Shown: positions 34,670-42,885 of the stretch, in pieces
How the letters are laid out: every line of letters begins with the position of its first letter
Numbering within the stretch: position 1 is the stretch's first letter
Source of the DNA: Prevotella sp.
GTDB taxonomy: Bacteria; Bacteroidota; Bacteroidia; Bacteroidales; Bacteroidaceae
NCBI GenBank assembly: GCA_016286995.1
Contig: JAEEVA010000016.1
Span: forward strand, 1-61,805
Direction of reading: 5' to 3'
Length of the DNA: 61,805 nt
Position numbers and translations under genes: made by a program
Notes under the pieces: generated by a model
The model's database searches: none
Told to the model about the DNA's origin: nothing
Seen by the model: the letters and a program-made list of their open reading frames with translations, nothing else

Positions 34670-34680
34670 TTTGCTACCGC
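34640..34680 (+). repeat. GTGAAGA heptamers plus ATTTGCTACCGC before the rRNA methylase gene
   Basis: GTGAAGA, GTGAAGA, one extra A, GTGAAGA, GTGAATA (34640-34668), then ATTTGCTACCGC (34669-34680), one base before the ATG at 34682. The upstream stop codon TAA lies in the last heptamer. Confidence 0.85.
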
Positions 34681-34681
34681 T

Positions 34682-35908
34682 ATGATAGATTATAAGCAAA
34701 TAAGATTACGCAAAGGTAAGGAGGAGAGCTTACGGAGATTCCATCCGTGGGTGTTTTCTGGTGCTATCGCCAGTATTGATGAAGGCGTTACAGAGGGTGA
34801 AATAGTGCGTGTGGTGACCAATTCGGGCGATTTCATCGCTGTCGGACACTATCAACAGGGAAGCATTGCAGTCCGCGTGTTGACATTTTCTGACGTGCCT
34901 ATCGATGCAGAGTTTTGGGCTTCACGCCTGCGTTCAGCCCTCCAGATGCGACAAGCCATCGGACTGGTGACGGATGATACTACTCATTCTAATTCCTACC
35001 GCTTGGTTCATGGCGAAGGTGACCACCTGCCTGGGCTTATTATTGATGTCTATGGCGAGACGGCAGTCATGCAGGCGCATTCTATCGGTATGCATCTGTG
35101 TCGTAAGGAGATAGCTTCTCAGCTTATAGTAGTTATGGAGGGTTACATCAAGCATATCTACTATAAGAGTGAGACCACGCTACCTTTCATGACGGCTGAT
35201 GACATGAGCGGATTCCTTTATGGTGGCAGTAATGATAATATCGCGATGGAGAACGGCCTGAAGTTTCGTGTCGACTGGCTGAAAGGTCAGAAGACAGGTT
35301 TCTTCGTCGACCAGCGCGAGAACCGTTCGTTGCTGGAGCATTATGCCCGTGGTAAGCGTGTGCTGAACATGTTCTGCTATACGGGTGGCTTCTCGTTCTA
35401 TGCCATGCGGGGTGGGGCCGAACTCGTTCATAGTGTGGACTCGTCGGCTAAGGCCATCGAGTTGACCAAGCAGAACGTAGAGCTCAATTTCCCTGGCGAC
35501 CCGCGTCATGAGGCCTTCTGCGAGGATGCTTTTAAGTTCCTGGAGGGTATCGGTAATCATAATGTTCAATGGTCAATGGTCAATGTTCAATGTTCCTACG
35601 ACCTTATCATCCTCGACCCGCCAGCTTTTGCCAAGCATCGTGGAGCCCTGCACAACGCCCTGAAGGGCTATACGCGCCTGAATCAGAAGGCTTTCGAGAA
35701 AATCGAACGGGGCGGCATTCTCTTTACGTTCTCTTGTTCGCAGGTAGTCACAAAGGACCACTTCCGCAATGCCGTCTTCACAGCAGCAGCATTGGCTAAG
35801 CGTAAGGTGCGCATCCTTCATCAGCTGCATCAGCCTGCTGATCATCCCATCAACATCTATCATCCGGAGGGTGAATATCTGAAGGGTTTGGTGCTCTATG
35901 TGGAGTAA
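34682..35908 (+). CDS. rlmI: class I rRNA methyltransferase, RlmI-like
   Basis: An N-terminal PUA domain (about 1-80, RFHPWVFSGAI) precedes a central linker domain and a SAM-dependent Rossmann domain (VLNMFCYTGGFSFYA, VDSSAKAI, LIILDPPAFAKH). The family methylates C5 of cytidine 1962 in 23S rRNA in E. coli. At 408 residues it is a little long. The excess is a stretch at about 294-305 (NVQWSMVNVQCS), just before the catalytic LDPPAF strand, coded by a 7-bp tandem repeat. The end overlaps tilS by 11 bp. Confidence 0.92.
   Translation: MIDYKQIRLRKGKEESLRRFHPWVFSGAIASIDEGVTEGEIVRVVTNSGDFIAVGHYQQGSIAVRVLTFSDVPIDAEFWASRLRSALQMRQAIGLVTDDTTHSNSYRLVHGEGDHLPGLIIDVYGETAVMQAHSIGMHLCRKEIASQLIVVMEGYIKHIYYKSETTLPFMTADDMSGFLYGGSNDNIAMENGLKFRVDWLKGQKTGFFVDQRENRSLLEHYARGKRVLNMFCYTGGFSFYAMRGGAELVHSVDSSAKAIELTKQNVELNFPGDPRHEAFCEDAFKFLEGIGNHNVQWSMVNVQCSYDLIILDPPAFAKHRGALHNALKGYTRLNQKAFEKIERGGILFTFSCSQVVTKDHFRNAVFTAAALAKRKVRILHQLHQPADHPINIYHPEGEYLKGLVLYVE
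35562..35595. repeat. heptamer array inside the rlmI-like coding region
   Basis: ATGTTCA, ATGGTCA, ATGGTCA, ATGTTCA and a six-base partial ATGTTC run without interruption and stay in frame. They encode an extra loop in a conserved enzyme core domain. Confidence 0.9.
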
Positions 35909-37190
35909 AGTAGAGGCATATATCAGCAAACATAAACTGCTTGATAGTAATGAGTTGTATCTTGTTGCTTTAAGCGGTGGTGCAGATAGTGTGGCGCTGC
36001 TGTTGCTGCTGTCTGAGGCGGGCTACAAGGTGCATGCTGCACATTGCAATTTCCATCTTCGTGGAACAGAGTCGGATAGGGATGAAGCTTTTTGTGTGGA
36101 GCTGTGTGGTGCTCTTGGTATTGAGCTGCATCGGGCTCATTTCGATACCCAGACTTATGCCGAACTACACAAGGTAAGCATCGAGATGGCAGCCCGCGAA
36201 CTGCGCTACAAGTGGTTTGAACAGCTCCGTGAAGACATTGGTGCAGCAGGAATCTGCGTGGCTCACCATCGCGATGACTCTGTGGAAACGGTACTTTTAA
36301 ACCTTGTCAGAGGTACCGGATTGAGGGGATTGTGTGGTATTCAACCGCGAAATGGTTATATTCTGCGACCACTCTTGTGTGTTTCCAGAGCAGAAATCGA
36401 GGCATTCTTGGCTGAAAAAGGGCAAAAATACGTCACGGACAGCACGAATTTGGAGGCTGACGTGATGCGTAATAAGATTCGTTTGCAGGTCCTTCCTCTG
36501 CTTCAAACACTTAATCCGGCTGTTGCGGAGAATGTTCAGCGTACAGCAGAGAACCTGGCGGAAGCTCAGGCTGTGTTGGATGGCATCGTTTGTAAATACG
36601 CAAATTGTAAAACGCTTGATTTAAATGAGTTAAGCCAATACGGTTCAAGTGAATATATTATCTTTGAATGGCTCAAAAACTTCGGTTTCAACGGAACTCA
36701 GGTTCGTCAGATTCTGGACGCTGATACTGGTAAAATCGTCAGTTCTGTGACGGGTTATGATGTCTTGAAGGATCGTGGACGCTTGATGGTTGAACCAGCT
36801 CTTGAACCCTTCAATCCTGTGCGTATTCCTGAAGAGGGAACGTATATTTTGGGGGAAACAACCCGTTTCTCGCTGCGTAAAAAGCCTGTTTACGTGTCGA
36901 AAGAAGCCCATATTGCTACCCTTGATGCTGCCAAAGTCCACTTCCCGCTGACCGTCCGAAGGGTAGAGGAGGGTGACTGGATGCAGCCCTACGGCATGAA
37001 AGGCCGCAAGCTGTTGAGTGACCTGATGACCGACCTGAAGATGACTGCTTTCGAGAAGCGCCGCCAGTTGTTAGTCGTTGATGCTCAGGGCGTTGTCCTG
37101 TGGGCTGTGGGTTTGCGTACAGACCAGCGCGCAGCTGTTTCTGCTGAGACGAAAGAGGTGTTAGAGTTAACATCTTCCACTTCAGCGTAA
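35898..37190 (+). CDS. tilS: tRNA(Ile)-lysidine synthetase
   Basis: TilS converts C34 of the AUA-decoding tRNA-Ile to lysidine. The 430-residue product has the PP-loop SGGADS (26-31), HCNFHLRGTESDRDE and AHHRDDSVET in the N-terminal catalytic domain (to about 220), and the C-terminal TilS domain with RVEEGDWMQPYGMKGRKLLSD. The start overlaps the upstream gene by 11 bp, suggesting coupling. The base composition is slightly more AT-rich than in the preceding gene. Confidence 0.96.
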   Translation: MWSKVEAYISKHKLLDSNELYLVALSGGADSVALLLLLSEAGYKVHAAHCNFHLRGTESDRDEAFCVELCGALGIELHRAHFDTQTYAELHKVSIEMAARELRYKWFEQLREDIGAAGICVAHHRDDSVETVLLNLVRGTGLRGLCGIQPRNGYILRPLLCVSRAEIEAFLAEKGQKYVTDSTNLEADVMRNKIRLQVLPLLQTLNPAVAENVQRTAENLAEAQAVLDGIVCKYANCKTLDLNELSQYGSSEYIIFEWLKNFGFNGTQVRQILDADTGKIVSSVTGYDVLKDRGRLMVEPALEPFNPVRIPEEGTYILGETTRFSLRKKPVYVSKEAHIATLDAAKVHFPLTVRRVEEGDWMQPYGMKGRKLLSDLMTDLKMTAFEKRRQLLVVDAQGVVLWAVGLRTDQRAAVSAETKEVLELTSSTSA

Positions 37191-37230
37191 CCAATTCAAT
37201 CAGGTAAACAATACATTTTTCCGCAATTTC

Positions 37231-37261
37231 TTTGTTATTTCAAAATTATTCCCTAATTTTG
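37231..37261 (+). promoter_or_regulatory. promoter of the DUF4160 remnant/DUF2442 pair
   Basis: TTTG at 37231-37234, a 19-base spacer and TAATTTTG at 37254-37261. Confidence 0.75.
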
Positions 37262-37289
37262 CAGCAAGAAAGACTAGTTCATATATGCC

Positions 37290-37415
37290 TAAAATACTAC
37301 TACGCGAGAAGTCCTTGCTATAGCACAGGAGTATCGGGAGAAGTTGCTTCATCAGTGGCAGCTGTTCAAGGATGGTAAGAGAATAAGGATTATAACGGTA
37401 AAGAAGAAGAGATAA
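37290..37415 (+). pseudogene. DUF4160-like remnant
   Basis: In one frame the sequence reads TTTREVLAIAQEYREKLLHQ and ends WQLFKDGKRIRIITVKKKR before TAA 37413-37415. This looks like the C-terminal helix of DUF4160 proteins, which are often encoded just before DUF2442 genes. There is no start codon in this frame. An ATG at 37285 starts another frame and stops after 12 codons. The N-terminal half therefore seems deleted. Confidence 0.55.
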
Positions 37416-37419
37416 GATC

Positions 37420-37689
37420 ATGTATAAGAAAGAAGGATATTGGGACGTAAAGCCAAAGATTAAGCGTTTGTCGTTCCCCAAACGCGGTAAGTTTCAGGTC
37501 GACCTGCAAGATGGTCGTTCTGTGGTGATGCCGATTTCAGCATTCCCGTCGCTGAAGAGAGTACCCATGAAGGAACGCGATAATTGGTATCTGATGGGCG
37601 GTGGAGTCACATGGGATTCCTGTCCTGAAGTCATACATATCGAGCAGATTCTGGGCAACTATCAGAACTACGCTCATGAAATTGCATAA
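37420..37689 (+). CDS. DUF2442 family small protein
   Basis: The 89-residue protein shows the DUF2442 pattern of a short beta-rich domain: KFQVDLQDGRSVVMPISAFPSLKRV, then a WYLMGGGVTWDSCPEVIHIEQIL end. DUF2442 genes commonly pair with DUF4160 genes and a toxin-antitoxin-like role has been suggested for such pairs; here the partner is broken. It starts 4 bp after the remnant's stop. The ATG at 37420 is the only good start. Confidence 0.78.
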   Translation: MYKKEGYWDVKPKIKRLSFPKRGKFQVDLQDGRSVVMPISAFPSLKRVPMKERDNWYLMGGGVTWDSCPEVIHIEQILGNYQNYAHEIA

Positions 37690-37787
37690 AAACAGCGAAT
37701 GTCGAACCCTCTAAAACTGATGATGCCTATGGGCTGAGAGAGAAATATAACATAGGACATATAGGATGAATATCCACTTTTAGATTC

Positions 37788-37988
37788 TTGTTTCCGAATA
37801 TCGCCAATATAAAGAAATTGTCAAGAACTGAAGTAGGAGTTGATGTACGTGGTCTTCAGGGCGACGTGAACCGGGATGGCAAGGTGACAATTACTGATGC
37901 CGTGAGCGTAGTGAACATCATCCTGAATGGTGAGGCTTCAGCAGCTCCAGCGATAGAAACTCCAGATGCTGATAAGAATCCTGAGTAG
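37788..37988 (+). pseudogene. dockerin-like C-terminal remnant
   Basis: The frame contains GDVNRDGKVTITDAVSVVNI, a calcium-binding dockerin/EF-hand-like repeat typically found at the C-terminus of secreted Bacteroidales proteins, and ends DADKNPE. Only a TTG is available as start and there is no signal peptide or N-terminal domain, so this is the tail of a lost gene. Confidence 0.6.
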
Positions 37989-38024
37989 TGAAGTAACGTA
38001 GAATCATACTGCAAATAGAGAAAG

Positions 38025-38061
38025 AGGGCAGGCTTCCGATTGGAGACCTGTCCTTTGCTTT
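38025..38061 (+). terminator. terminator after the dockerin remnant
   Basis: AGGGCAGG (38025-38032) pairs with CCTGTCCT (38047-38054, one G-U pair) and is followed by TTGCTTT. Confidence 0.6.
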
Positions 38062-38157
38062 AAAGCCATGAGAATGTTTGATACAACGGACAGGTGTCAC
38101 TAGATGTTAGATGGAGGAGGAAGGATGGTATTAACGTAAGAGATTAAGCCTGTGAAG

Positions 38158-38247
38158 ATGGACAACGGCTTCAGCCTGGAGCGCTATATTGCCGGAGTCG
38201 CCAACGAACTGCTATGTGCGCTGCTGGGCCTGGTAGAGGAAGAGTGA
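38158..38247 (+). other. 29-codon open frame, probable remnant
   Basis: From ATG 38158 the frame reads MDNGFSLERYIAGVANELL and continues to EEE and TGA. It looks protein-like (amphipathic helix) but I do not recognise it. Between the dockerin remnant and the primase-like remnant it is most likely another gene fragment. Confidence 0.3.
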
Positions 38248-38256
38248 GTGAATAGA

Positions 38257-38409
38257 AATCTTACAATCTTACAATCTTACAATTAAAAAAAGGGGTATCG
38301 CCATCCTTATATATATTATATAACTAATTGATATATAGATATTTATATATATTATGCGAAGAATGGCACCCCTCAAAAAACAACTGTAAGACTGTAAGAC
38401 TGTAAGAAC
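38257..38409. repeat. 150-bp inverted element with 8-bp tandem arms
   Basis: The left arm is AATCTTAC three times (38257-38280). The right arm is GTAAGACT twice and GTAAGAAC (38386-38409), close to the inverse of the left. Inside, GGGGT...GCCAT (38292-38304) faces ATGGC-ACCCC (38363-38372). The centre is about 55 bp of almost pure A/T. It precedes the primase-like remnant and could be a replication-related or mobile palindrome. Confidence 0.75.
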
Positions 38410-38445
38410 GTAACAAGTTTAATTCATCTAAAAAGCTGAAATACA

Positions 38446-38871
38446 ATGAGATACGATATTAGTAAATCCAAGGCACCCGAGATGCCTAACCTCGGAAAAG
38501 GTACAGAATGCATCAAATTACTGCTCTCACAGGCCTCAAAAGACATGTACGAAACGCTGGTTCCGATGTTTTTCCCTGTACTTGGCGCGCATATTAGTGG
38601 CGCAGAATTTCAGTATCCCGACCTCACTTGGAAGGAAATGTGTGGCCAAATGGCCCATCTTGTAGCCGATTCGGGGGGTAACAAGGGCCAATTACCGCTA
38701 TTGGTTGATGCCATTCACAGGGATTCGCGCCAACATGACAAGTTCATCACCTACTCGAACCAGACGGGACTGTACACGAAAACTGAGGATTATCTGAAGA
38801 CAAGGACTTCAACGACAACTACCGCTCTGTATGCAAAGGCACTTCCTGAACGCTCCGAAGGCACATCGTGA
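38446..38871 (+). pseudogene. primase/helicase-like (DUF3987-like) remnant, deleted and frameshifted
   Basis: The start MRYDISKSKAPEMPNLGKGT and GAHISGAEFQYPDLTWKEMCG resemble the N-terminus of a large Bacteroidales primase/helicase-like protein usually several hundred residues long. After RDSRQHD the frame jumps directly to KFITYSNQTGLYTKTEDYL, which I take to be the C-terminal end of the same family. It then loses frame: the neighbouring frame reads EDKDFNDNYRSVCKGTS and stops at 38847-38849. An internal deletion plus a frameshift is the simplest reading. Confidence 0.55.
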
Positions 38872-38937
38872 ACCGAGAGAAGGCACATCCTGACGCGTTC
38901 GAAGGCACATCACGACAAAGGATGTGCCTTTTCTTTT
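38857..38937 (+). terminator. 22-bp tandem repeat ending in a terminator
   Basis: GAAGGCACATC occurs at 38857, 38879 and 38901, exactly 22 bp apart. The last copy pairs with GATGTGCCTT (38921-38930) and is followed by TTCTTTT, giving a 10-bp rho-independent terminator. Copies one and two could pair with the same strand, so alternative folds exist. Confidence 0.75.
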
Positions 38938-39009
38938 AAACAACGGATTGAACGGATTATATTAAAAACAACGAAATAAGAGGGATTACACGTTTTCGCT
39001 GCTATAAAA

Positions 39010-39041
39010 TTTGGTGGTTCGGAAAAAAATGATTACCTTTG
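39010..39041 (+). promoter_or_regulatory. promoter of ileS
   Basis: TTTG at 39010-39013, a 20-base spacer and TACCTTTG at 39034-39041. The leader is about 40 bases with no T-box or other recognised riboswitch. Confidence 0.85.
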
Positions 39042-39088
39042 CACGTCAATTGAGAAGAATCAAAATTAAAAGGTAAAAAATAAGTAAA

Positions 39089-42000
39089 ATGAGTAAGAGA
39101 TTTGCCGAGCATAACGGCTTGAATTTGACGCAGACAAACAACGATGTGCTGCAGATGTGGAAGGAGCAAGATATCTTCTGGCGCTCTGTGAAAGAACGCG
39201 AAGGTTGTCCACAGTTTGTATTCTATGAAGGTCCTCCTTCAGCCAATGGACATCCTGGAATCCATCACGTGCTGGCGCGTAGCATCAAGGATACCTTCAA
39301 CCGCTATAAGACCATGCAGGGCTTCCAAGTGAAGCGTAAGGCTGGTTGGGACACTCACGGACTGCCCGTTGAGCTGGGCGTCGAGAAGGAGTTGGGCATC
39401 ACCAAGGCTGATATTGACAACAAGGAGAGCGACAAGTATATTTCCACCGAGGACTACAACAAGAAGTGTCGCGAGAATGTGATGATGTACACGCAGGAGT
39501 GGCGTGACCTGACGGAGAAGATGGGTTACTTCGTGGACCTGGACAATCCCTATATCACCTACGACAACAAGTATATTGAGACGTTGTGGTGGCTGCTGAA
39601 GCAGTTCTACAAGAAGGGCCTGCTGTACAAGGGCTACACCATCCAGCCGTATTCGCCAGCCGCAGGAACGGGACTTTCAAGTCATGAATTGAACCAGCCT
39701 GGTTGCTATCGTGACGTGAAGGACACCACGTGTACGGCAATGTTCAAGATGAAGACTCCAAAGCCGGAGATGACCAAGTGGGGTACGCCATACTTCTTGG
39801 CATGGACCACGACTCCGTGGACTCTGGCTGCCAACTCAGCCCTCTGCGTAGGTCCGAAGATTGACTACGTGGCCGTAGAGACATTCAACCCCTACACAGC
39901 CGACAAGGTGACATTGGTTCTGGCCGAGGCTCGTCTGAATGCTTACCTGCCTGCAGAAGGAAACATCACCGACGGTGGTGAGATGCCTGAATATAAGAAA
40001 GGTGACAAGCTGGTTCCCTACCGCATCGTGGCCCGCTACAAGGGTACTGACCTGGTTGGTATGGAGTATGAGCAGCTGATGCCCGCCATCAAGCCCATGG
40101 GCGATGCCTTCAAGGTGATTCCCGGTGACTATGTCACGACTGAGGACGGTGCAGGTATCGTTCATATTGCTCCTAACTTTGGTGCTGACGACGCCTTCGT
40201 AGCCAAGAAAGCCGGTATCTGTCCGATTGTGCTGATTGACAAGAAGGGTGCTGAGCGTCCTGTGGTTGATTTGCAGGGTAAGTACTTTGTGATTGAGGAT
40301 CTCGACAATGAATTTGTCGAGCACTATGTGAATGTGGAGGAATGGAGCAAGTTTGCAGGCCGCTATGTGAAGAACGCCTACGACGAGACGCTGACCGACA
40401 AGGACGAGACGCTGGATATCTCGATCTGTATGGACCTGAAGGCTCAGAACAAGGTGTTCAAGATTGAGAAGCACGTGCACAACTATCCTCACTGCTGGCG
40501 TACAGACAAGCCCGTGCTGTACTATCCGTTGGACAGCTGGTTTATCAAGTCGTCGGCCTGCAAGGAGCGCATGTCAGAGCTCAACAAGACCATCAACTGG
40601 CAGCCTGAGTCAACAGGTACGGGCCGCTTTGGCAACTGGCTGGAGAACCTGAACGACTGGAACCTGAGCCGTTCGCGTTTCTGGGGTACTCCGTTGCCCA
40701 TCTGGCGCTCAGAGGACGGCGAGGAAATCTGCATCGGCAGCGTTGAAGAGCTGTATAATGAGATGGAGAAGAGCGTCAAGGCAGGCTTCATGAAGAGCAA
40801 TCTGCTGAAGGATCAGGGCTTTGTGCCTGGCGACATGTCGAAGGAGAACTACGACAAGATTGACCTGCACCGTCCGTACGTGGATTATATCGTGCTGGTC
40901 AGCGAGAGTGGCAAGCCCATGAAGCGTGAGACCGACCTGATTGACGTTTGGTTCGACTCTGGTTCAATGCCTTATGCGCAAGTGCACTATCCGTTCGAGA
41001 ATGCCGAACTCATCGACAAGAATGTTGCTTTCCCCTGTGACTTCATCAACGAGGGTGTTGACCAAACGCGTGGTTGGTTCTTTACTTTGCATGCCATTGC
41101 TACGATGATCTTTGACTCAGTAGCCTTCAAGAACGTTATCTCCAGCGGTCTTGTGCTCGATGCCAAGGGCAACAAGATGTCGAAGCATGTGGGTAACGTG
41201 GTGAATCCGTTTGAAATGATTGACAAGTACGGTTCTGATGCCGTGCGCCTGTATATGATGACGAATAGCGAGCCCTGGGACAACCTGAAGTTCGACCCAG
41301 AGGGCGTTGCTGAAATCAGCCGCAAGTTCTTTGGTACCTTATATAATACATATTCGCTCTTTGCGATGTATGCCAACGTGGATGGCTTCGACCCGCAGAC
41401 ACCACAGATTCCCGTCAGCGAGCGTCCTGAGTTTGACCGTTGGATTCTCTCTTGTCTGAACTCGCTGGTTCAGGGTGTTCAGCAGGAGATGGACGGCTAT
41501 GACCCCACACGTGCCGGACGACTCATCGATGCCTTTGTCGATGAAGACCTGTCTAACTGGTATGTCCGTCTGAACAAGAAGCGCTTCTGGGGCAAGGAGA
41601 TGGATAACGACAAGTTGGCTGCCTATCAGACCTTGTACGAGTGCCTGATGACCGTTGCCAAGCTGTTGGCACCATTCGCTCCGTTCTTTGCCGACCAGCT
41701 GTATAAGGACCTTGGTGGCGCCCTGGATAGCGTGCATCTGGACAAATTCCCTGTGGTCGATGGTTCTGCCATCGACAGAGAACTGGAAGGCCGCATGAGT
41801 ATTGCCCAGCGCATCACCACCATTGTGCTGTCGCTGCGTAAGAAGGAGGGCATTGCCGTGAAGCAGCCTCTGCAGACGCTGATGATTCCTCCCGTTGACC
41901 AGGCTCAGCGCGAAGCTATTGACACCGTGAAGCAGATTATCCTGCAGGAGGTGAACGTCAAGGACGTGAAGTTCGTTGAGGGTGCCGGCATCCTGGTGAA

Positions 42001-42499
42001 GAAGGTGAAGTGTAACTTCCGCACGATGGGTAAGAAGTTCGGCAAGGACATGAAGGCCGTTGCTGCTGCTGTTGCTGAGATGTCGCAGGAGCAGATTGCT
42101 GAACTGGAGACCAACGGCAAGGTGCTGCTGGGCAGCTATGAGATTCTGGCTGAGGACGTGGAGATCATCAGCGAGGATATTCCAGGCTGGCTGGTTGGCA
42201 ACGACGGCAACTTGACTGTAGCCCTCGATATCACCCTGACCGACGAGCTGCGTGCTGAGGGTATGGCCCGCACACTGGTGAACCGCATCCAGAATATGCG
42301 TAAGAAGAACGGACTGGAAATAACAGACCACATCCGCGTGAGCATCGAGCCCAACGAGGCATCAACGAAGGCTGTCGAGGCCTTTGGCGACTATATTGCC
42401 CGTCAGGTGCTGGCCGACGACTTGAAGCTGGAGGCTAACGATGGTCAGGCTGTGGAATTCGACGACTTTAAACTGAATATTCAAATAACTAAAATCTAA
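39089..42499 (+). CDS. ileS: isoleucyl-tRNA synthetase
   Basis: The 1136-residue enzyme charges tRNA-Ile. The first class I signature is PPSANGHPGIHHVLARS, a HIGH variant typical of the longer, eukaryote-like type 2 IleRS; the second is GNKMSKHVGN. The CP1 editing domain (about 200-430) has TTTPWTLAANSA. Type 2 enzymes are often naturally insensitive to mupirocin, so that can be expected but is not shown here. dksA-like follows after 5 bp, then lspA, making one operon. Confidence 0.97.
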   Translation: MSKRFAEHNGLNLTQTNNDVLQMWKEQDIFWRSVKEREGCPQFVFYEGPPSANGHPGIHHVLARSIKDTFNRYKTMQGFQVKRKAGWDTHGLPVELGVEKELGITKADIDNKESDKYISTEDYNKKCRENVMMYTQEWRDLTEKMGYFVDLDNPYITYDNKYIETLWWLLKQFYKKGLLYKGYTIQPYSPAAGTGLSSHELNQPGCYRDVKDTTCTAMFKMKTPKPEMTKWGTPYFLAWTTTPWTLAANSALCVGPKIDYVAVETFNPYTADKVTLVLAEARLNAYLPAEGNITDGGEMPEYKKGDKLVPYRIVARYKGTDLVGMEYEQLMPAIKPMGDAFKVIPGDYVTTEDGAGIVHIAPNFGADDAFVAKKAGICPIVLIDKKGAERPVVDLQGKYFVIEDLDNEFVEHYVNVEEWSKFAGRYVKNAYDETLTDKDETLDISICMDLKAQNKVFKIEKHVHNYPHCWRTDKPVLYYPLDSWFIKSSACKERMSELNKTINWQPESTGTGRFGNWLENLNDWNLSRSRFWGTPLPIWRSEDGEEICIGSVEELYNEMEKSVKAGFMKSNLLKDQGFVPGDMSKENYDKIDLHRPYVDYIVLVSESGKPMKRETDLIDVWFDSGSMPYAQVHYPFENAELIDKNVAFPCDFINEGVDQTRGWFFTLHAIATMIFDSVAFKNVISSGLVLDAKGNKMSKHVGNVVNPFEMIDKYGSDAVRLYMMTNSEPWDNLKFDPEGVAEISRKFFGTLYNTYSLFAMYANVDGFDPQTPQIPVSERPEFDRWILSCLNSLVQGVQQEMDGYDPTRAGRLIDAFVDEDLSNWYVRLNKKRFWGKEMDNDKLAAYQTLYECLMTVAKLLAPFAPFFADQLYKDLGGALDSVHLDKFPVVDGSAIDRELEGRMSIAQRITTIVLSLRKKEGIAVKQPLQTLMIPPVDQAQREAIDTVKQIILQEVNVKDVKFVEGAGILVKKVKCNFRTMGKKFGKDMKAVAAAVAEMSQEQIAELETNGKVLLGSYEILAEDVEIISEDIPGWLVGNDGNLTVALDITLTDELRAEGMARTLVNRIQNMRKKNGLEITDHIRVSIEPNEASTKAVEAFGDYIARQVLADDLKLEANDGQAVEFDDFKLNIQITKI

Positions 42500-42504
42500 T
42501 AATT

Positions 42505-42885
42505 ATGGCAGAAAAGACTCGTTATACGGACGAAGAATTAGAAGAGTTCCGTGAGATTATCAATGAAAAGTTATCTTTGGCTAAGCGCGACTATGATCAG
42601 ATGATGAACGCTTTGATGAACAAAGATTCAAATGATGTTGACGATACATCCCCCACGTACAAGGCTTTGGAAGAGGGTAGTGTTACACAGTCTAAAGAGG
42701 AGATTATCTCGCTGGCAGCCCGTCAGCAGAAGTTCATTCAGGGACTGAAGGCAGCGTTGACACGTATTGAAAACAAGACCTACGGCATAGACCGTATTAC
42801 GGGAAAGCTGATTCCGAAGGAGCGTCTGAAGGCAGTACCTCATGCCACGCTCAGCGTTGAATCGAAGATGGCTGGCAACAAGTGA
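42505..42885 (+). CDS. DksA/TraR-family protein without zinc cysteines
   Basis: The 126-residue protein has an N-terminal coiled coil (about 8-75) and the TraR/DksA-type C-terminal domain, YGIDRITGKLIPKERLKAVPHATLS. The usual cysteines of the zinc finger are absent; in related Bacteroidota proteins YGIC is common, and here it is YGID. It may still bind in the RNA polymerase secondary channel, without metal support. It is cotranscribed with ileS (5 bp) and overlaps lspA. Confidence 0.9.
   Translation: MAEKTRYTDEELEEFREIINEKLSLAKRDYDQMMNALMNKDSNDVDDTSPTYKALEEGSVTQSKEEIISLAARQQKFIQGLKAALTRIENKTYGIDRITGKLIPKERLKAVPHATLSVESKMAGNK

Noticed and set aside
37285..37323. 12-codon frame MPKILLREKSLL as DUF4160 start
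   Set aside because: It is in a different frame from the DUF4160-like helix and stops at once; at most a scar of the deletion.
41339..42331. 330-codon minus-strand frame inside ileS
   Set aside because: It lies entirely opposite the ileS coding sequence, whose domains are intact; the frame reflects codon bias.
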